Shown piece after piece: positions 1 through 10,900 of a stretch of DNA of 64,000 nt. The stretch covers positions 1,057,325 through 1,121,324 of the forward strand of contig JACDOX010000154.1 of assembly GCA_014549065.1 (NCBI GenBank). The letters run 5' to 3'. Made by a program: the position numbers and the translations under genes. The notes under the pieces were generated by a model. The model ran no database searches, was not told where the DNA came from, and saw nothing but the letters and a program-made list of their open reading frames with translations. Within the stretch, counting starts at the first letter, position 1. Each line of letters starts with the position of its first letter. The DNA comes from Cardinalis cardinalis (Eukaryota > Chordata > Aves > Passeriformes > Cardinalidae).

Positions 1-350
1 GCCTTGCTCAGCCCTGAAGACACCCTCAGGATTCAGAGGAAGAAGCTGACACTGACCAGACAGAATCCTTTGTTTGAATGGAATTCATGCATCATGTATG
101 AGATGTATGGATTTGCAATAGGTTATAGTTTTTTAGGGTTAATCCTTTGTTAATGTGTGTCCTTTTTCAGGCTTATGTTGCCCCGAAAAAGGTACCCAGA
201 TGTCTGTAACTCTTTCTCTCTATTGTCTCATATTGTCCCAATCCAAACTGTCCAAGTTATTAATACTCTAATTATATTGCTATTTTTATAACCATTTTAT
301 TACTATTAAACTGTTAAAATTTTAAAAACAAGTGATTGGCGTTTTTCACA
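1..350 (+). mobile_element. Endogenous retrovirus LTR, cut by window edge
   Basis: AT-rich LTR-like sequence ending in GGCGTTTTTCACA at 338-350, the expected CA terminus. An ATTAAA poly(A)-type signal lies near 304-309, shortly before the end. About 130 bp (roughly 215-350) recurs at 1530-1661 with small differences, which shows that this is a repeat family. The second copy begins with TGTGAAAAA, the reverse complement of this 3' end, so the family has inverted terminal repeats typical of LTRs. The 5' limit is not visible and may lie outside the window. No gag, pol or env sequence is seen. Family assignment (ERVL-like or other) is uncertain. Confidence 0.6.
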
Positions 351-1179
351 TAATAAATATCTCAAAACGCATCTCAGTTATTTTCGAGCCAAGGGAAGGG
401 GATGAGCAGCACTTGCTATGTCTGTTGGAAATAAGGGGCATGGACAGGGGGAATATTCCAGGGAATTTCAGGTGTGNATGTCCCTGGAGCTCTCCAAATT
501 TCGCTGTCATGGGAGGAAACTGGGAATGGAGACACAAAGGCATCTTGAGAAACATCCCCTTCCTGCCTTTCTGTGAAATGGGGCGGGGAAATATTTTTTC
601 TTTTTTTTGCCACAAATTGTGTTGGAGGAGTGAAGCAGCCCCTCTGATGAGTTCTGAATCAAAGTGCTTTTATACAGGAATCTTTTTTTTTTGTAGTTAC
701 GTTCTTGAGCCCTTGGTCTTTCATATTTTCTGGGATTTTTNGCATCTCTTCAGTTGTTTTATTTGAAGAACAGCACCCAAAATATGTCTGAGTTCTTCAN
801 GCAGCTTCCACTGGCTCCCCTTAATAGANACGAGAGCAANCTCCTGGACTAAAGTGATTNCAGCTTTTGTTAGAAGAAAAAGAAAGGCCTAAAGCAAGGG
901 GGACANTCTCTTGCCTGAATTTTACCTCTAAGCGCAATATTTTGTTCTTTAATGTCCCTTTTATAGAGGGATAGAGGTTTTATATTCTGTGTTGGTGACA
1001 ATTCTGCCTTTTACCCTTTACTGAATCAGTATTTGCNTCTTTCCACGTTGTTGTGCTCTTCTGAATTGTGGATATTTGGTGTTTCTCCTTCTCTTTCCCA
1101 GCTGGACTCACCTGCAAGTGCTCCAGGTGTCCTCAATACCTTGAGNGAGGTTGATAATGGGAGGATTGAGCCCAGAATC
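351..1179. other. Unassigned unique sequence
   Basis: No coding frame or repeat family is recognised here. Short T-runs and several isolated ambiguous bases are present. The open frames have no recognisable domains. The last 100 bases may already belong to the CR1 copy that follows, but the match there is not clear to me. Confidence 0.5.
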
Positions 1180-1492
1180 CCAAGATGGGTCAGGTTGGAA
1201 AGGACCACAGGGTCTTCTCTGGTGCCACCTCCCTGCTCCAGCAGGACCATCCCAGAGCACAGGATTGTGTCCAGATCGTTCTGGAATCTCCCAGTGAGGA
1301 CTCTGCAGTCTCTCTGGACAATCTGTTCAGTGCTTGGTCATTGCACAGGGAAGTTCTGCCTCCTGTCCAGGTGGAACTTGCTGGGATCAGTCCCTGCCCG
1401 TTCCTCTGGTGCCATTGCTGGGCCCTGGAGCAGAGCCTGGGCCCTGCTCTGAGCCCTCCCTGCACACAGGGACACCCAGGGATGANGGCCTC
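1180..1492 (-). mobile_element. CR1 LINE fragment, first half of a split copy
   Basis: Read on the plus strand, this is the reverse complement of a CR1 3' region. It has the characteristic run 'gggtcaggttggaaaggacc' followed by diverged text corresponding to 'tccctgctccagcaggacca', 'cagagcacaggattgtgtcc' and 'ccaggtggaacttgctg'. The copy is interrupted at 1493 by a short LTR and resumes at 1662 with the next part of the CR1 sequence. It is old, with many substitutions, and has no usable reverse-transcriptase frame. Confidence 0.8.
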
Positions 1493-1661
1493 TGTGAAAA
1501 ATGCGTATTTTATGATTGACTCTTTGTTTCCNTTGTCTCATATTGTCCTAATCCAAACTGTCCAAAATTTTTATTACTCTAATTACATTGCTATTTTTAT
1601 AACCATTTTATTACTATTAAAATTTTAAAATTTTAAAAACAAGTGGTTGGTGTTTTTCACA
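1493..1661 (+). mobile_element. Short LTR inserted in CR1
   Basis: A 169-bp element beginning TGTGAAAAATGCG and ending GGTGTTTTTCACA. These ends are near-perfect inverted repeats with the TG...CA boundaries of an LTR. Its last 130 bp match the LTR at 215-350. It lacks most of the upstream part seen in that copy, so it is an internally deleted solo LTR or a short subfamily. CR1 sequence lies on both sides, so it landed after the CR1. I could not see a clean target-site duplication, and an N lies in the flank. Confidence 0.65.
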
Positions 1662-1832
1662 AGGGAGATGCTCCAGTCCCTCCACCATCTTTGTTTCTGG
1701 GCTTGCTCCAGGAGCTNCGTGTCCCTCACAGGGCTGAGCAGANGGGCAGGATCACTCCCTGACCTGATGGAATTGCTCTTCCTGGTGCACCCCTGGATCA
1801 CTTTGGCCTTCTTTGCCCTCTGGGCACTGCTG
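1662..1832 (-). mobile_element. CR1 LINE fragment, second half of the split copy
   Basis: This continues the CR1 copy interrupted by the 169-bp LTR. It shows 'gagatgctccagtccctcca', then 'gggctgagcaga' and 'ggggcaggatcactccctga', and ends in text matching the CR1 stretch on chance of other entities in the source family ('cctggatcactttggccttc'). The order of these blocks is the normal CR1 order, which supports one copy with an insertion. Confidence 0.75.
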
Positions 1833-2240
1833 GTCAAGGACACCTCCCACTATCCCAGGTTGCTCCAGCCTGGCCTTGGACACTNCCAGGGATCCAGAGG
1901 CAGCCACAGCTTCTCTGGGCAACCTNTGCCAGGGCCTCNCCACNCTCACGGCCAGGAATCCCTTCCCAATATCCCNTCCATCCCTGCCCTCTGGCAGTGT
2001 GCAGCCGTTCCCTGTGTGTCCTGTCCCTCCATCCCTTTTTTAAAGCCCCTCTCAAGATCTCCTCCAGGTACTGGGAGGCCACAATTAGGTCACCCCAAAG
2101 CTTCTCTTCAGGCTGAACAAGCCAAATTCCCTCAGCCTTTCCTCACAGAGAGGACCAGGACAGATTTCTCACTGCTCTTTCTCCATCCACACTCNCATCT
2201 GGATGGCAGCTGGGTTGCAGCTCCCCAGCTCAGCTTTTCC
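1833..2240 (-). mobile_element. CR1 LINE fragment, second copy
   Basis: A new CR1 3' region starts abruptly with 'aaggacacctcccactatcc' and 'caggttgctccagcctggcc', followed by 'cacagcttctctgggcaacc' and 'caggctgaacaagccaaatt'-type text. The last 3' tens of bases of the element are missing. It abuts the previous CR1 copy, so two CR1 copies lie head to tail on the same strand. Confidence 0.8.
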
Positions 2241-2831
2241 CACTGCTTTGCCTCTGTGCNTTTGGATTTATGGTACGGTTCCCTGATTGCTTTGGGAGCA
2301 CAGTGCAAGACATTTTTTACAAGGTTTTTTGTCCTTTTTTTGTAGACAAATCAAACAAATATTATATCTGTGTCTGTTCCTCTCTAAGACCCCCTCTGTC
2401 TGTCAGCAAAGTTACATTGGTACGATGGAGCTTGATTCTGGCAAATCTCTAAATTTATAATTAGCTTGGTGATTTANTTTTAATAGTTCATATTCAGGTC
2501 CNATTAAATTGGCTGCTTTGGCTGCCCCACTTCCTCCTTTATAGGAGGGTATTGAACTGGTCCTTTTATACTTTTCTGAGGCCATATCCCACTGCCAGGA
2601 NCCCTCACAGGGGTTGTTCTCCCTAGAATTTATTGCCAGTTCTCTGCACTTTCAGGTCACATTTATTAGGCTTGACTGATGTGAAAACAAGTAAATACTG
2701 CCCAGACCTTCACTTTGTGGCAGAGAAATATTTTCCTGTTCAAAAGTTTCACTTAACACTTTTTCTCCAGGAGGAAATCCTTGGAGATCAGAATCAGCCA
2801 TAGAAGAGCCATTTTTCTGTGTTCATAGGGT
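2241..2831. other. Unassigned sequence between CR1 copies
   Basis: AT-moderate sequence with T-runs near 2310-2345 and no recognised gene or repeat. Open frames are short and without domain signatures. Confidence 0.5.
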
Positions 2832-3070
2832 CACAGAGGATCACAGAATTATGGAATTATTGAAGTTGGAAAAGGCCTCCAAGATCATTGAGTCCAACCT
2901 GGGACTGATCCCCACCTTGTCACCAGTTCAGAGCACTGAGTGCCACATCCAGACCTTCCTTGGACACCTCCAGGGATGGGGACTCCAAACCTCCCTGGGC
3001 AGCCCCTTCCAATGCCTGACCACCCTTTCCATGAAGAAATTCCTCCTGATGTCCAACCTGAACTGAAATA
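2832..3070 (-). mobile_element. CR1 LINE 3' fragment
   Basis: It starts with 'gtcacagaggatcacagaat' followed by 'gttggaaaaggcctccaaga', the antisense form of a CR1 3' end. It continues with 'ttggacacctccagggatgg' and 'ccctgggcagccccttccaa'. It is truncated internally after the text about 'atgtccaacctgaac'. A frame of about 70 codons is open here only because old CR1 copies often lack stops by chance. Confidence 0.85.
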
Positions 3071-3154
3071 GGAGTCTCTTTGAGTTACGTTTTGTAAGCT
3101 TTTGGAGATTTATTTCACATTTAAGATAGCTTAGCTACTTTAGAAGGCATAAAA

Positions 3155-3310
3155 TTAGTGGCTTTTTGAATCTTTCCAGGGGTGAGGACTCCAGCCTGTT
3201 CCAATGTTTCACCACCCTTTCGGTGAAGAAATTTTCCCTCATATCCAATCTAAACCTCCTCNGGCACAACTTGAGGCCATTTCCTTGTCCATTGAGGGAG
3301 TTGTGGGAAG
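3155..3310 (-). mobile_element. CR1 LINE fragment
   Basis: Text such as 'ccaggggtgaggactccagc', 'tgttccaatgtttcaccacc' and 'atatccaatctaaacctcct' is the internal CR1 3' region in antisense. It resembles the end of the copy at 2832-3070 and could be a separate insertion of a related subfamily. Confidence 0.7.
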
Positions 3311-3854
3311 TCTCCTCCTCCTCTTCCACCACCCCCCCAGGCATTCTCTGTAGTGGCCACTCTTTGCTGTCATCTGGATCTGAAAGAAAAGAATTTATCC
3401 CTCCCTTATCCTTCTACCTGTATTCCCTGATCCAAGTGCCCTNCCTGGCAGTAGCAGCCATTTCCATNAATTATATCTCTAAGATCTCTTTTGCATCAAT
3501 GAAATTGTACTGTGTCGAGTGTTTGGATGGTCACTTGTGTGATCCATTTCACACCAGCCGAATTCTGCTCTGGTTTTAGTTTTGGAGAGGTTTAAGTCTC
3601 CTGGCTGAGAGCTGAGTGCTGTATTTGATCGCTCCAATAGGGAGCAGCATTCCCCACGTTTGGAACAGCTTCGTTGTGGTATAAAGACATCACTGGAGGT
3701 GGAAAATGTGAAGTAATTTCTGTTAAAGGATGCCTTGAGGTTGAGATTTTTTTCTCTTGTTTGGTTTTGAAACTTAATATTCAGCTGCATCAGAGCACTC
3801 CTGCCTCCAGAGCTCTCACTCCTGGCTGCGAAGAATCTCAACTGCAAACACAAA

Positions 3855-4075
3855 GGAGGTCATACTTGATTTAATTATTATTTAGTGTTTGCTTAATGGG
3901 AAGCTTGGGGTCAAGGTCCAAATTATCTGACACGGCTCTTGCAAATTAGGAGTTTATAAAACAATTAAGTCCACGAATATGCATAGGGGCAGTGAAATTA
4001 GGCAGAGAAAAGGTTCCATCCGGGGGCAATGTGTGTTTCCCAGTTACATTCTTGACTAAAAGCTGATGTCACAGG
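3855..4075. other. Candidate conserved non-coding element
   Basis: An AT-rich stretch with several homeodomain-like ATTA/TAAT cores ('gatttaattattatttag', 'caaattaggagtttataaaa') and a POU-like 'atatgcat'. There are no stop-free frames and no repeat signature. It is set off from repeat-rich surroundings. This is only a composition and motif impression; conservation cannot be seen from one sequence. Confidence 0.25.
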
Positions 4076-4887
4076 AAATAAAAATATAGGAATGTTTGAA
4101 TATATATTTTCTGCTATGGGTTATTCCAGTCCTCTGAGAAAATAGCCTAAAATCCTGTTTCCAGGGTGCTTGGGGAGGTTGAGATGTAGCTCTGCTCTGG
4201 AAAATAAAAGGATAAAGATGCCTGGNGGGCATTCCATTTGCAGTTCTTCCTTGGAAAGAGCTGTTTCCCGAGAGCCAGCCCTGCAGGGATCACCCAGGGC
4301 TCGGAGTCTGAGCAGGGAATTTTCCTCCCAGCACCTCCTTACCCATTGCTGTCAGCTCCAGAGTCCCTTCAGGCTTTGGGGGATTCCTTTGGTGCCGCTC
4401 CCAGGAGGAGCTGGGGTCACAGAGAAAGATCCAGCTGGGATGAACAGAGTCAGCAACACAGGAATTGAAACAGCAGGAAAGTCGAGGAGTGTTGGAAGCA
4501 CTTCTGAGCCTGATACTCACCTTGCCCTTTCCACCTGGAGGAGACCCTTGGGAGGAGAGAATTACATTTCCCAGAGCTCTGTGCCCTGCAGAAGGGCCCC
4601 ATTCCAATNCCCCATTGTTACTATGATATTTTATGAAAAATCCCTTTGCCAGGATTTTTTCTACTGAGAAGTTGGGCAGCTTCAGCTTCTCCATGTTTTA
4701 CTGCTTTGGAATGTGTTTTGGAGAATTGTTTATTCAGCATGAGAATTGTTTTAACTTAATGACCAATCATAGCTGGCTGTGCCGGACTCTCTGAGGAGTC
4801 ATGGAGTTTTTTTATTATTCATTCTTTTCTAGCCTTCTGATATATCCTTTTCTATATTTCTTTAGTATTTCTTTAGTGTAGCATTCT

Positions 4888-4960
4888 TAATATTATATAT
4901 ATATAAATAATATATAAAAATATATAATAATAATTATATATATATATGTATATAAAAATA
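4888..4960. repeat. TA-rich microsatellite
   Basis: Imperfect (TA)n with (ATA) interruptions, including 'ttatatatatataaataata' and 'taattatatatatatatgta'. Simple repeat, no gene. Confidence 0.9.
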
Positions 4961-5714
4961 AATCAGCCTCCTGAAGAACATGGANTTAGATTCCTCATCT
5001 CTCCCCTCGTCCCGGGGACCTCCAAACACCACACCCCATAAACCAGGGAGATGTGAGGAGGGAGAGGCGACCAGGAAAAGAAAAGTGGGGGGGGGAAAGG
5101 AGAAGGAAAGCCAGGAAAGAAATAGGATGTGAGTCCCGGCTGTGCAACAAGTCCTTTGTGAGGCAAATCAGCCTCTGTTGCGCGATAAGTGGCCTGAGGC
5201 CAGGCTGGAAATGCTTATTGAGGGAGTCCTGGGAGAGGTGTGATGGAAGCACAAGGGACAAGGACTGCCTGGAGACCTTAAAACGACAAGACAGCTTTGA
5301 TTTCGGACACTGATTCGAGGGAGCACACGGATTAGAGGTGAGCTCTGGTGGGAGAAGCCGCCCATCAAGCGCCAGGCAGGGAGCAGGAGATTAACAACGA
5401 GTGACCCACGGAGCAAAGGATGTCACAACGAGTGCCCGCAGCCAGGAGACACGAGGGGTTCAAGGAACAGCTACTGGGGCACTGAGGAGCACGAACAGGC
5501 TCAGGGAGAGGGGGTGCTGTTCCTGGAAGTGCTGCCAGCACAGAGCTCGGCAGTGCTGGGCTGTGGCTGGCTGGGAACGCTGGAGGGAGCGTGGCAAAAG
5601 AGGCAGCAGAGAGGAATTTTTATGATTTTCTCTCTATTCCATGAGTGCAGTGTGTTTATATTCTTATTATTGCTCTTGTTGTTTCATCAGCCTGGGCTTT
5701 NTGGGATCATGGAA

Positions 5715-5830
5715 ACATGGGGTGNTTTGCATTGGAAGGGATCTTAAAGCTCATCCAGTTCCACCCCTTGCCATGGGCAGAGACACCTTCCACCATCCCA
5801 GGTTGCTCCAACCTGGCCTTGGTCTCACCT
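5715..5830 (-). mobile_element. CR1 LINE 3' fragment
   Basis: Antisense CR1 3' end: 'ggaagggatcttaaagctca', 'ccttgccatgggcagagaca', 'ccaggttgctccaacctggc'. Only about 115 bp are kept before the match stops. Confidence 0.85.
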
Positions 5831-6694
5831 TGATGCAGGTGAGGAGGTGAAAAGCCCTTAAGAAGCACTGACAGGAGACTGAAGGCTTTGCAGGTTTCTT
5901 GTTTTCAGTTTTTACAGTGAAATCTGGAGTGAATTTAATGGTGAGGGTTTGCGAGTAGGAAGGAAATTGATGTATCCCCTTTGGAGGTTTGTGACTCAGG
6001 GAAAGGTCAGCCTGGAAATTTTGAGAATTGTCGTGTAACAGCCTTTGAATCAGTAATGGTGACACTGGGAGGAAGGGTGGTGGAGTTCAGGGAATCATGG
6101 AAGAGCCACTTTGCCTCCAATCCCTGGGAAAACCCTACAGAAGTTCTTCCATAACTGATTCCATATTTTTGCACTGGAGGACAGCAGAGTGATGGAAAAA
6201 CACCTGAATAATCCACTGGGGACAACCCTCCACAAACCAACCCAATTTTTGTCTCTGACCATGATGCTGGTTTTGGTGACTGAGGGTCAAAAGGNAGCAA
6301 AACNTTTCATGTGGGCACCAGCTGATTTGGGAAAATGGGAATGACCAAAAGGCAGCAACACTGGGGGGAAATAAAAAGGAGGAAATAGTAAAGCTAGACA
6401 ACAACAAGTGAAATGAGAACCTTTAGTAAAAAATTGGTTCAAAAGAACGAATTTCTTTCTGGACCCATTACCTGTGATGGAAAAGGGTAATTGCTCCCAG
6501 TCTTGGAGATGGAAAAGCCCCAGAGCTGTAACAACATGCCCATATCTGGCCATTGCACTTCAGGAAATCAGGGATGAGCCAAGGATGGAGCNGACAGGAG
6601 AGGAAGGGACACAAGCNGATGATTGAAAAGGATGGTCTGAGGAAGAGCTTGGATGAACTGGGGTTCTTTGGTCAAGAAATGAAAAGCACACAGG
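5831..6694. other. Unassigned sequence
   Basis: No gene or repeat recognised. Overlapping frames of 90-105 codons on the minus strand have no domain signature and no clear splice sites. Confidence 0.45.
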
Positions 6695-7280
6695 TGTTGG
6701 AACCCAGGACATCCCTCTGGCTGTCCTGAGCAGCCAAGACCCCTGCCAGGGGTCTCAGAGACCCTGGCATAGAGCCCAAGGCACCTGTGGTTTGATTATG
6801 ACTCGTGGAGCAAATTACCAATCTTAGATGAAGGATCTGCAAGCTGTGACAAATTAAGTAGAATGATGGTGAATTTATCAGGCAGTGAAAAAGCAGATTT
6901 TGGGTTTTTTTTAGAATGGGGCTCAGGGGGGCAAGATGGAGGGATCTGGGCATGTCCAGCCTTTCTCCTTCTTCTTCTTGGCCTCCATCTTCTCCTGTGA
7001 TGTTGGCACTTTCAGATTGGTTTAGAGTAGAAGCTCACTGTCTAACATAAATGATAGGTATTGGGAAGTAATTGTAAACATGTATATGTAATTTTTAGTA
7101 TAAAGACATAACACCGCCCCGAGGGCAGGCAGAGTGCCTGGACTGTCTTGCTGAATGGACCTCAGCTGGACAGGAGAAAATATTTTATAGATAAGGAACA
7201 ATAAACAACCTTGAGACCGAGAACTGAAGAGCTCTGACTCCTTCTTCAAGCACCNGGCNGGGAAAAGAGACTTTCTAACN
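6695..7280 (+). mobile_element. Endogenous retrovirus LTR, probably solo
   Basis: A segment of about 586 bp that begins TGTTGGAA and ends TTCTAAC followed by an ambiguous base, probably the final A. These termini are near-perfect inverted repeats. Inside, a TATA-like 'gtataaagacat' lies near 7098 and an AATAAA at about 7201-7206, giving a U3-R-U5 order on the plus strand. No coding retroviral sequence follows. Flanking target-site duplication is not clear, so the 3' edge could extend further. Family assignment would need a repeat library. Confidence 0.6.
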
Positions 7281-8839
7281 TTTCTCGNGGTCACTCTGAG
7301 CAGCGAGAGGCCCCGAGACACGCAGGAGCTCCAGCAGTGCAGGCTGCTAGGGTTGGATTGGTTTCCTTGTGCACTGGCACCTGGAAAAGCAGGATCCAAC
7401 ATAACCGAGCATGTTGGAGAACAGGCAGGGCACAGAACACCTGGGAATGGCCAGGGGTGCTGGGAGTGTCGCTTTTGATGGTCATATTTGTCATGGATGG
7501 ACTGTTTCACCTGAGCACAGAATGGGGAAGGGAGATAGTGGCTGCCCAAAGGCTCCTCCAGCTCCTACAGTTCTCCAGATTTTATCACTTTATGAGTTAA
7601 TTCAGGAAGCCCTCTGAGAAGGCATCTTCCCTCAGGCCTGATGCAAAGGCTTAACCACAAAACCAACCCTGTGGTAATTGCTCCTCTGTAAAGTGCAGCT
7701 CACTCTGCAAAATAAAGTGTCCCATTTAATCCCATGAAGCACTCACTTGCTTTGCTCTAACTGAGATGGCAAAGGAAGGGAAAAATAAAAAAGAATTTCC
7801 TGCAGATGCTGGTTCAGATTTCAAAATTAATCCCTTTCCACCACCATTGTGTTCTTTTTCTGAGAAGCAACTGGGCAGCAAATTTCATTTGCACGAGACA
7901 TTTATTGCCAGGGGTTTGAGTGTTATTTAACACACACGTGAGATAAGAAGAAAATGGCACTTTTGTAGAGACAGGAATCACTCCTCTGGTCATGAAGCAC
8001 AAAAAAGAATATTGAGTAGCACAAAAGCAATGCCAATGGCTCATTTCAACAGGACCCACAAAAAATAGCAGGAAGAAACTGGTAAAATTAAACAAACCAT
8101 CCCTGCCCCAGATATCTTTATCTTTTTTTTTTTTATTTGCAAACAGTTGCAAGGAAAGTTCATTGCTTTCCACAAGGAGGAGGAAATGCCAGGCCCAGCA
8201 GAGCGTGTTTGATATATTATTCATAAGGAATTATGTGCTGAAGACTTGTCAGGATCCAGCAGCAGCAAACAGAGGTCAGCAGTGAAGAAAGCAAATAGAC
8301 CTGCAACGGGTTTTAAAGGGTTTTAATGCAGCCAATTTCCAGCCCCTTTTATTCATTAGCCCTGGTTGTCTGGGATGTTCTTGNGGCAGGATGGAGGTTC
8401 CTTCTGAAGGTTTCTGAACCAGCACTGCTCACAGTCCCAGCAGGGCTCAGCTTTGTAAACANAGCAAATTAGGTTTAGGGCTTTTGAACAGAAATAAAGA
8501 GGGAAACCCACAAGGACATCGCTCACTTTTCAAAGTGGAGCTGCACTTTCAAGGCTGACCCAGTACTGTCATTTTGGGGCTGTTTGAGCAACCACTGGAA
8601 AATAAAAGAGCACTAAAAATAGCCAAGATGGGCTCATTAGCTCTTTAATTACACGTTGGTTTTCTTGTCTCTCATCTACGCTTTGTCCTGTGGGCTCCTC
8701 ATTGACAGTGACTGGGGAATGCCAGGTCTGGGGACATCACTGTCATTCTCTGCCAGCCCATGTCCCTGTCCTTACCTTTTCCACACATTGGAAGAACAGG
8801 ATTCCCTCATGAAGCCCATGGAAGCGTCACAAGCACCAA
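7281..8839. other. Unassigned sequence
   Basis: No gene recognised. A T-run lies near 8124-8134. Frames such as the 136-codon one on the minus strand (7814-8224) carry no recognised domain. The first 60 bases after the LTR may be retroviral internal sequence. Confidence 0.45.
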
Positions 8840-9065
8840 GGAATGATGCTGAGAGAGTTGGAACTGTTCANAATGGGGAAGAGAAACCTTCAGAGAGACC
8901 TCAAAGCTCCTTCCAGTGCCTAAAGGGACTCCAAGAAGNTGGAGNGGGACTTGGGACAAAGGATGGAGGGACAGGACCCAGGNAATGCCTTCCCACAGCC
9001 AGAGGGCAGGGATAGATGGGACATTGGGAAGGAATTGGTCCCTGTAAAGCNGGAGCTGAGCTGGA
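8840..9065 (+). mobile_element. CR1 LINE fragment, sense orientation
   Basis: CR1 3' region read in the sense direction: 'gctgagagagttggaactgt', 'agagaaaccttcagagagac', 'tccttccagtgcctaaaggg' and 'attgggaaggaattggtccc'. It is the only clear CR1 piece in this window in plus orientation. Confidence 0.8.
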
Positions 9066-10500
9066 GCTTCCCTTTGCTCACCCACCATGGAGTCAACGAG
9101 GCAGGGAATTTATTGTGGCACACTTATCCCACAGACACTTCCAAATCCACAGCTAAAGGAAGCAGCAGCACTACCAGTGCCTGNAAATACCATTGTTTGT
9201 TTAGGGTTCTCTGGAGCTCTTGGGAAAGTGCTCAGCTTGGGAAGAAAATCTCCACTTTACTGCAGCACTCAGGTCCTGGCTTGTTCTAGGGAGAGAGAGA
9301 TTCACAAACAGGTGAGATGCACATGCACGNGTGGTCAGAGGTTTTGTAAGGCCAGAGGTTTTGTAAGTTGTAGGCAGAGAGTTGGAAAAATCAATTTAAT
9401 CTATTGAGAAGTGCCCCTAACAAACCCTGGAGCAGTGTCCCCTTTACTGCTGCCACAGGGCAGGACAGTGCCACCCACACCAGTCCTGCTGAATCATATC
9501 CAGCCCCTTCTTCACCTCCACTTGGGAATGCTCAGCTCCCACCCGCAGAACCTTCCCAGTGCCCTTTTATCCAGCCAGGAGAAAGCTGTTCCTGCTGTCT
9601 CACCCCACAATTCTTCAATTCTTTTCAGCCCATTTCTTGCTCCTTTTCAACCCGTTTCTTTGTCCTGACTCCTTTCTTTTCTAGTCCCAGCATGCAGTTT
9701 GGGTGTGGCCATGCTGACCCGCTCCATGAGTTTTCCTACAGAACCAAAGACTGGGAAAGTTTCCAGGAAATTCCCACTGAATATCTGGTCTAGGTGGAGG
9801 CAGCTGCTACCTACCTTGTGCTGTAACAGGGCAGGAGCTCTCTCCTCAGGCAGGTGAGGGACGGCGCAAAAACCAGCCAGGTTGTGCTCTGAGCTGCAGT
9901 TGTCCTCTCCAGGAGTTGTTTGTTAGCAGCAAAACAGGGAAAATTATTAGGAAAAGTGCTAAAATGGAAGCTGGGAGNTTGATGGGACAGGGAACAGGGA
10001 GCCTGTTTTGTCAGAAGGTTGTCCTGGGATGGGTGTTAGCAGGAGAGAAGTAATTGCTGTGTGAAGTAATTTCTTCACTTGTTTTTTTCCCCTCTCAAAT
10101 AAGTGAAAGATGTTTTTTCCGGGATTTCTGCTCTGCATTGGTCCTGGTGCTGGTTGAAATCCCTTGGAATTCTTCCCTTGGCATTTATTTCTGTCTCCCT
10201 TCCCACCCTTAAGGAGNTCCTGGCTGTTTCTGTCTTCCCTNAGGTTCCTTCTCAGCTTCTCCCACNGTCCCAGGACATCTTCAGCCTCATCCCTGTGTCC
10301 TACTCCTCCTCTCTCCNTTTTCCTCCATATCCCAGCCTCAAAGACCTCATTGCAAGAGCATTTGGATATGTTTGTGCCCCAGAGTTGCCATTTTATGTTG
10401 AAAAGTGTGGGAATCTCACCACTCCTGACACACCTGGGGAGTCAAGGGCATGGAGGGNTAAGAATTTTTAATTTCAGGGCTGATCCCTCAGCCACTCCTG
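9066..10500. other. Unassigned sequence
   Basis: No gene or repeat family recognised. A 12-base motif 'aggttttgtaag' occurs twice around 9345-9369. Frames at 9404-9793 and 10103-10775 are proline- and serine-rich without domain signature. Confidence 0.45.
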
Positions 10501-10559
10501 GTGCTCCAGATCCTTCCTCAGATCCATTCCATTCCCTTCCAGCCCCTTNTTTTCCTTNT

Positions 10560-10770
10560 TGNGAGGGTCCCAGAGCTGTCCCCAGGGCTGGAGGTGCCCC
10601 AGCAGTGCCAGCACAGGGGACAGCACTGCCCTGCTCCTGCTGCCACCCCAGAGCTGGCACAGCCCAGGTGCCCTTGGCCTCTTGCCCACCTGGGCACACC
10701 TGGCTCATGTCAGCAGCACCTCCAGGGCCTTTTCCAGCTTTCCAACCACTCTGCCCCAGTCTGTGTTTGT
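10560..10770 (-). mobile_element. CR1 LINE internal fragment
   Basis: GC-rich text such as 'gggcacacctggctcatgtc' and 'agcagcacctccagggcctt' matches the more internal antisense part of CR1, where the element reads 'ctggctcatgttcagc'. Boundaries are uncertain because of several ambiguous bases. Confidence 0.5.
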
Positions 10771-10900
10771 TGTGACAAGTGTTTGTGATGTTGTGACATC
10801 CCCAGAGAGGGAAATTNGAGTCAGAATAAAGGACACTGTGTGCAGTGAGTGCTCACACTCACCTGGTTTCCTTCCAGATGCTTCTCCATAACCCATGAGC

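Larger units (their letters stand above)
3311..5714. other. Intergenic sequence without recognised genes
   Basis: No gene is recognised. The stretch holds an AT-rich block at about 3855-4075 and a TA-rich microsatellite at 4888-4960, both listed separately. The part at 5050-5640 is purine-rich and somewhat CpG-bearing. Open frames of 70-165 codons overlap on both strands and show no family signature. Confidence 0.5.
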
